From: Bubalus kerabau
Taxonomy: Eukaryota; Chordata; Mammalia; Artiodactyla; Bovidae
Assembly: GCF_029407905.1 (NCBI RefSeq)
Contig: NC_073639.1
Span: 45,339,501 to 45,403,500, forward strand
Direction of reading: 5' to 3'
DNA: 64,000 nucleotides
Shown: positions 58,226-64,000 of the stretch, one piece after another
How the letters are laid out: every line of letters begins with the position of its first letter
Numbering within the stretch: position 1 is the stretch's first letter
The notes under the pieces: generated by a model
What the model was told of the DNA's origin: nothing
Seen by the model: the letters and a program-made list of their open reading frames with translations, nothing else
Database searches by the model: none
Made by a program: the position numbers and the translations under genes

Positions 58226-58236
58226 CACTATAAAAT

Positions 58237-58453
58237 GGGACTTCTCTGCTGGTTCAATGGTAAAGAATCCACCTGCAATGCAGAAGACTCAGGAGATGCA
58301 GGTTCAATCCCTGGCTTCGGAAAATCCCCTGGAGGAGGGCATGGCTAACCACACCAGTATTCTTGCCTGGAAAATCCCATGGACAGAGGAGCCTGGTGGG
58401 CTACTATTCACAAGATCACAGAGTCAGACACAACTGAAGCAACTGAACACATA
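58237..58453 (+). mobile_element. Bov-tA SINE
   Basis: Starts GGACTTCTCTGCTGGTTCAA, ends GAAGCAACTGAACACATA. CACTATAAAAT is duplicated exactly at 58226-58236 and 58454-58464, at the end of the L1. Confidence 0.92.
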
Positions 58454-58464
58454 CACTATAAAAT

Positions 58465-59289
58465 AAATATCTTTTAAAATGCTGCAAGGCAAACCTTTGT
58501 AACTAAGAAAAGTTATACTAATGAAAAGTAAGTAAGAAAAAATAGGTTCTTAGTATGTTAACATGAAAATAGAGTACATTTAAAATTTGTAAATATAAAA
58601 TTTTTAAAGTATATGTGTTGAATTTTAAACATCTCCACTTTAGATTTCCTTTCATTTTGGCTTAGTTAGCAGTATGGCAGTTAACTATAGGAGTGTAAGA
58701 TTTGAATGACATTTGAAAGAACCACTCATTTTCTGCCAAACTCTTAATAACTCATACTAGTTTCATTGGTTATCAATCTCCACCTCAGAGTCTTAGGGAA
58801 GCAATGGACTTTTGAGAGATGAGTATCATTTTCTGTTTATCATACTGACGAGACTGTACATGGTCCCCAGCAGCCTTCCTCTTGTTGGCAGAGGTGGCTC
58901 TGCTGGTTAAATGTCCTTCAGGGGCATTTCATGAATTAACCCACATTCTGAGTTCACTGATCACTGCAATTCTCTTCTGTGATACCGGGGAACTCAAAAA
59001 CACTTTTTATTTTTCAACTTCCTTGATGTAGAATTTGGGGAAAAGCATGAGAATGCTATATAACACACTTGAAATCATATTCATGTTTAATAATTCCAGC
59101 TTTTCTCTGTGAGCTGGTGGGCATTTATCACGTGTGTGATGAGCTGGTATCTTTTGAACACTATTGCAATGGGATATCAGGAGTCCTGTGTTCCCAAGTT
59201 GCAAGCTAGGACACTGTCTCCCAGCCTTCCTGTGGTCAGCATGACCCAGGCTCTGCACATCTAAAGTGCTATGAGACTTTGGATTTGGC
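58465..59289. other. no gene seen
   Basis: Single-copy DNA; the minus-strand frame 59007-59396 (129 codons) runs into SINE sequence and is not a gene. Confidence 0.4.
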
Positions 59290-59475
59290 CCCAGTGCAGG
59301 AGATGTAAGAGATGCAGGTTCAATCCCTGGGTCGGGAAAATGTCCTGGAGAAGGGTATGACAATCCTTTCCAGTATTCTTGCCTGCAGAATCCCACTGAC
59401 AGAGGAGCCTGGCAAGCTACAGTCCATGGGGTAGCGCAAAGTCAGACACGACTAAAGCGACTGAGCACCAGCACC
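59290..59475 (+). mobile_element. Bov-tA SINE lacking the first bases
   Basis: From GTGCAGGAGATGTAAGAGATGC to GCGACTGAGCACCAGCACC. The first 35 or so bases with the A-box region are missing. Confidence 0.88.
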
Positions 59476-60175
59476 AGGAGGGAAAGGTGGGTGCATATCG
59501 TGTAGAATCCACCCTTTAGTGTGGGTTATAGTAGAGTTTGAGGACCAAGGCATCCAGTCTCAAAGGCCTGAGCTGCGATGCTGTGCTCAGCAGCAATGCA
59601 GGCAATGCTGTTTCCCCCAAACCAACCCTCATGCGGGAGGTTTGTTGGTCTGTGCAACTGGGCCTGACTCTCACCTCCCTAGAGATCCCCTGTGCTTTTT
59701 GATACCTTTCAGTCACTTTAATAAGTGCTATTTAGAGTGTTCTTTGGGGTGGTTTCTTGTCTCCTCAGCAAAGAACTCTGAATTTGTACTTTCTCTCACA
59801 CTTGCTGACCAAATTTCAGATATTTAGGTTCTGTTTCTTTCTTTTCAGAAGACAAAGTTTGGTTCCCACCTCAGGCTCTTCATTTATATTCCTCCCACCT
59901 CAGTGCAGATATTCTCAGAGCCAGCTCTTCTCCTCAAGCTCTGCTCCAGCACCAGCCTTTCAAAGATGCCATCCTCACTCTTTCTCTCTTCTCTCAGGCT
60001 GTGATCTGCAGTGCTGTCCCTGTTTAGCTGGTAGGTTTGGGGGTGCTTTTTCATGTCTTCCTTACAGCCTGAAAAGATCCTTTTTTGTTTTGTTTACAGA
60101 ATTACTTTCAGAATCTGGAGTAGAACCTGGCAAATAGTTGACATTCACTCATTATGAACAAATGAATGAGTGTGC
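59476..60175 (+). mobile_element. possible L2 remnant in otherwise unassigned DNA
   Basis: Only the final part (TTTGTTTACAGAATTACTTTC, GAACCTGGCAAATAGTTGACATTCACTC) resembles an L2 3' end. The overlapping frames at 59519-59827 and 59757-60137 do not resemble any protein I know. Confidence 0.3.
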
Positions 60176-61329
60176 TTAGCGTGTTAATTTACTTCCAAAA
60201 GCTTGTTGACAACAGTTACTAAAAGTCCTAGCTTTGTATTTTGACCTGGTAGGAGAAAGAATTGAGAACTCAAAGGAGGATTGAGCTGGAAGTAAAAAGA
60301 GAGAAAATGGAGAAAAGTGAGGATTTTTCAAATGAAGAAATGGTGACACAATGGAAAAAACCAAAATACAGTAATTTGGAGAAGTTGTCAAGAATACATT
60401 CCTATTTGCTATGTACTAAGAGCCTCATAAGGAACTGAGAGGGGTAATAAAAGATGATCTAAGAAATTTAAGATAGACCTGCCATTTTAATCTCCTGGAA
60501 TAGTTAGGGGAGGAGAAGGGTTTGTGGAAGAGGTAAAGAGAGAATGATGTGAAATACGCAGTCCAGACATGACTGGAAACAAGTTTCCTTAAGAGCTTAC
60601 ATTGTTCTTAAGAAAACTTAAGAGTGAGAAATTTGAAGCTATTCTTGGGGGATAAAATCTTCACAAAATGAATAAATAATTTATTTAGGATTGTTTAGGA
60701 TTTGTATTCTGAAGTTCATTCCTATGAAACAGGTGATGAAGGTATATTAGGTGATGAAGCACTAATATTTTTGAAAGAATATTGGTCCCTATAAGCTTTC
60801 ATATGTAATAGTGGAGTCCTAGTTAATTCCTGATACTGACAAACTTGCACATTATACCTCTTCAATCACTTTTCTAATTAGTGGATAGACATTAGGCAGC
60901 ACATGATCATTCGGATTTTAATTGTCAGGCAACGCTATCTACGGTTACTCCATATGTTCTAAATGAAAAAAAGTGAACAATTATGCCAAGATAGCAACTA
61001 TAGTTTTGATGATCGTGGCTAATTGGGTAACTGGCATGTTTCGGTTCTATTGCTTATCCAGTTGGAACATAATTAGGAGCACATTTTCTACTACCCCATA
61101 AGCATATTTATTTCTTTTCTCTCCAAAATTTTTAGTGTGTAATGTAAATAAAGTAAATAAAAAATAAGTAAATAAAGTTTGTCTTCCCAGGGAAAGCACA
61201 GATTACATTTTAATTTACTTAAAAGATAGAAACTATTGCCACATGCTGAGTGAATATTACACTCACATACACATGTAATAGAATTTATACAGGATCTCAT
61301 AATAATAACAAGCTCTCATAATAATACTG
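60176..61329. other. repeat-poor DNA, no gene seen
   Basis: Purine-rich at 60240-60360. 60840-61090 is a conserved noncoding candidate. An AAAT/AAGT repeat lies at 61140-61180. Confidence 0.4.
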
Positions 61330-61560
61330 AGTTTATATTTCTCTCAAGGAACTCTTACCAGGGGGTTACATATATGAATACAATCTTCATAACTATCTTA
61401 TGAGAATAGCTTCCATATTATCACCAGGTTACTTTTGAGAAAAGTAATTTTTTAGAAGGTCAAATGAGTTGCTTAAGTTTGAACAATGAATGGATGGCAG
61501 GGCCAGGTTTTCGCCCGAAAAAACTGCCACTGGGTCTGTGTCCTTAACCACCAGGGGATA
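61330..61560 (-). mobile_element. MIR-type SINE
   Basis: AATCTTCATAACTATCTTATGAGAATAG, a degraded ATTATCACCAGGTTAC region, TGGATGGCAGGGCCAGGTTTT and TGGGTCTGTGTCCTTAACCA follow reversed MIR. Confidence 0.6.
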
Positions 61561-62164
61561 CTGCCTTGACAGCGGGAAACTGTGGATTTTGAGTCAGTCC
61601 CACTCAAACTTGGGACTTGGAAAATATTCCTCAACCTCTTAAATTTAAAATCTTCATCCATAATAATTAAGTAAATAAATGACTGTCACCAAACCAGTCC
61701 TTAGTAATACCCACTGAAAAGAGTTTTCATGCTGCAGGAGTTTAACATGTCAAGCACCCTGCACTCTGGTCAGGCCCACTGTACCCCTGGTCATCAGCCC
61801 TTGCTGATCTTCCCGGTTTAAAAAATGTTATCCCTAAACTAGGGATACTTTGTCTTGAAGTTTTATGTGTTTTGCAACTTGGATGGGAGAGGCCACTGTG
61901 AGGCAGATTCCACAACCCCCAACCCCCCACTCCTGCCCCCAAAAAACAGCAAAGAGTAAGTGATCCTTGGCCAGCACGTGGATTTAAAAAAAAAAAAATT
62001 ACATAATGCAAGTCCTCTAACTGGATATTGTCCATTGTCTGGGCAAATGTTTGTAATGGCCCCTTGTCTTTTTACTGTTGATTTGTGTATATATATAATG
62101 GATAGAAATATTTTGTTATACAAACTGTAGGTATTTTACTCTTATCCTTGACTTGCCTATTCAT
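61561..62164. other. no gene seen
   Basis: Single-copy DNA with a C-rich patch (61915-61942) and a 13-base A run (61986-61998). Overlapping minus-strand frames (61742-62035, 61863-62123) are not recognisable. Confidence 0.4.
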
Positions 62165-62465
62165 TTTTTTAAATTTAAATTTATTTATTTTAATTGGAGG
62201 CTAATTACTTTACAATATTGTATTGGTTTTGCCATACATCAGCATGAATCCGCCACAGGTGTACATGTGTTCCCCATCCTGAACCCCCTTTCCACCTCCC
62301 TCCCTGTACCATCCCTCTGGGTCATCCCAGGGCATTAGCCCAGAGCATCCTGTATCCTGCATCGAACCTGGACTTGTGATTAGTTTCTTATATGATATTA
62401 TACATGTTTCAATGCCATTCTCCCAAATCATCCCACCCTCTCCCTCTCCCACAGAGTCCAAAAGA
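62165..62465 (-). mobile_element. young ruminant L1 3' end
   Basis: Reversed A tail, TTTTAATTGGAGGCTAATTAC, ATGAATCCGCCACAGGTGTA, TCCTGTATCCTGCATCGAACC and CCCACAGAGTCCAAAAGA. The longest of the three young reversed L1 ends in the window (about 300 bases). Confidence 0.93.
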
Positions 62466-62624
62466 AATTTTTTTTAAGTGATATCTTCCGAGAAGGAAAA
62501 TATTTCTTTTGAGAAAGCCCAGGTTAAGCTTGTTCTCCTCTGGTTCTTCAGAGCTTTTTGTGTCTACCTAAGAAAACTTAGCTTCTCTTAATGGCCTGAA
62601 AATACTCTCCAGTGACATCTTTTT

Positions 62625-63140
62625 GAGTTTTTTTTTAATTTTCACTTTAGCATTTAGGCCTACAATCCATTCTGAATCAGGTATTTACAAGATAAGAAAA
62701 CATGTCTACATAACACTTTTAATAAGAATATGCACAGCAACCTTATTCTTAATAACCCTACAGTGGAAACCAAATTACTATGAAGAAGAAATGGATAAAC
62801 AAATCATATTAGATTCACACAATGTAATACTACTGGGCAATAAAAAGGAATAAACAACTGTTATACACATAACTAGGATGAATCTCATAATCATTATCTT
62901 GTGTGAAAGAGGCCAGACACAAACAATTCCATGGGTATGAAGTCCAAGAAGAGACAATTTTTTTAGGGTAATAGAAATCAGAAAGTGGTTAACTCATATT
63001 CAGGTGGTGATAAGACTCATAATAAGCAGGGGCAATTTTTCAGAATGCGGGAAAAGTTCTGTATGTTGTTTTGGATGATGATTACATGGTGTGTATAATT
63101 GTCAAAACCTATCAAAATGACACTTGAAGTCTGTACAGTT
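62625..63140 (+). mobile_element. old L1 3' end, upstream piece inverted
   Basis: 62740-63140 is L1 sense text (ATAACCCTACAGTGGAAACC, TGGATAAACAAATC, CTACTGGGCAATAAAAAGGAAT, GGCCAGACACAAA). 62625-62685 reads as reversed ORF2 text (TTAGCATTTAGGCCTACAATCCATTCTGAA), which belongs upstream, so an inversion is likely. Confidence 0.6.
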
Positions 63141-63844
63141 CATTTTATCTTCCTCTACATCAATAGTTATTCTAAAAGAGAAAGACCTGCCAAGGTATAA
63201 TAGAATTTTATCAGTCATAAATCCAACTTTCATAGCTCTGTCTCTAAATAATGTGGCTATGCTCCTCTGAGTTGGACCATCTGCAAACTGTAGCTGCGTT
63301 TGGTGTTCATAGTAACATGCATACAAATCATTGGAGCACCATTACCTTGACTTGACCTAACACACCATTTAATGACAGACAATTTTTTTTTTTGCTTGCT
63401 TACTTTGCTTTATACACTTTGCAGATATTATTTCAATTAATTAATCATTAAGGGCCAGCGGACATTTTCATTACCCACTGAGCAAAATTTTTCTCCCCTC
63501 TGGTTAATGAAGTCAGTAAAGTGAATCTATGACTTCAAAAAGGTGAAAATTCATCAAACCAATATGTGCATGGAGGGATGGTAAAGCAGAAAAATATCCC
63601 TAAACTAGTGAAGTTTTAATACCAGATTGTTTTAGTGCCCAAGACCAGCTCTAGGCAAAAGTTTTAATGAACAAGTTTATCTTCAGCACCCCATGAATGC
63701 GTCTTAATTATTTTTTTTAATAAAAAAAAAATCACATTAGCCTCGCTGCTGTCCGAAACACTGCATTTCTTCTCATGGAACTGATTCCCTGAAGCACCTT
63801 GAGCTTCCTTTTGTGTGCAGTCCATGTTTTCTTGTTTCTATGCA
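63141..63844. other. no gene seen
   Basis: No named repeat. A T run (63384-63394) and an A run (63721-63731) are the only simple features. Confidence 0.4.
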
Positions 63845-63965
63845 CGTTGCTTGTACTAAACCATCTCTTCATTTAATGTCAGAGGGAACTGAGATACAGA
63901 TGTTAGGTAACTTCTCTGGAACCAGACAGCTTGTAAAAAAAGATTCAGCATTAGAGTCAATGCCC
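63845..63965 (-). mobile_element. MIR-like SINE
   Basis: GGGAACTGAGATACAGATGTTAGGTAACTTC, CCAGACAGCTTGTAA and ATTCAGCATTAGAGTC follow the reversed MIR core (AACTGAGGCACAGAGAGGTTAAGTAACTTG, CACAGCTAGTAA). Confidence 0.55.
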
Positions 63966-64000
63966 TGTGGTGCCTTGTGAAACTGCACAGGTCAGATTGG

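Noticed and set aside
59519..60137. Frames of 102 and 126 codons
   Set aside because: Unrecognisable products in two overlapping frames; the end looks like an old repeat.

Overview
The window is nuclear DNA from a ruminant, most likely a bovid (cattle, sheep or goat group). The evidence is the repeat set: BovB (RTE-type LINE), Bov-A2, Bov-tA and Bov-tA3 SINEs, cetartiodactyl CHR-type SINEs and artiodactyl L1 3' ends occur throughout. No bacterial, organellar or viral genome organisation is present. I found no exon, tRNA, rRNA or other host gene that I can support. The open reading frames are short, or they are remnants of transposons. The window reads as AT-rich intergenic or deep-intronic sequence. 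Family names are given by recognition from memory, not from a search.

Layout. 0-4.3 kb: an old minus-strand L1 carrying a BovB copy and a younger L1 end, then two L1 insertions with clear target-site duplications (TSDs), one inverted in the way twin priming produces. 4.3-20.7 kb: mostly single-copy DNA with scattered SINEs, MIRs, one MaLR-type LTR and a 200-base pyrimidine tract. 20.9-25.8 kb: a plus-strand L1 with a BovB tail and a SINE inside it, followed by the longest BovB copy (2.1 kb, minus strand, broken reverse-transcriptase ORF with an intact YADD motif). 27.6-30.2 kb: a stacked nest in which an L2-like repeat holds an L1, the L1 holds a Bov-tA and a BovB, and the BovB holds a 660-base solo LTR. 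30.7-42.4 kb: SINEs, a 712-base BovB, two L1 ends, L2 remnants and a CHR SINE that appears to have carried about 240 bases of extra sequence. 44.3-51 kb: a second twin-primed L1, a 5'-complete L1 that stops just inside ORF2, Bov-A2, and a BovB with a stop codon directly before YADD. 53-56.2 kb: an old L1 split by a Bov-tA and by a BovB whose middle was lost together with part of a Bov-A2. 56-64 kb: mostly single-copy DNA with a few L1, SINE, L2 and MIR pieces.

How the parts relate. Nothing here looks like a pathway or operon. What can be read is insertion history. L1 and BovB supplied reverse transcriptase. The SINEs are non-autonomous: BovA units share the BovB 3' end, and Bov-tA heads derive from tRNA. 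Many copies still carry exact TSDs, so relative ages can be ordered by nesting. I see no previously undescribed functional system. The most unusual items are the CHR-SINE transduction candidate, the insertion that delivered only an A-rich tail, the two twin-primed L1 copies, the multi-level nest with its solo LTR, and several repeat-free stretches that could be conserved regulatory DNA.
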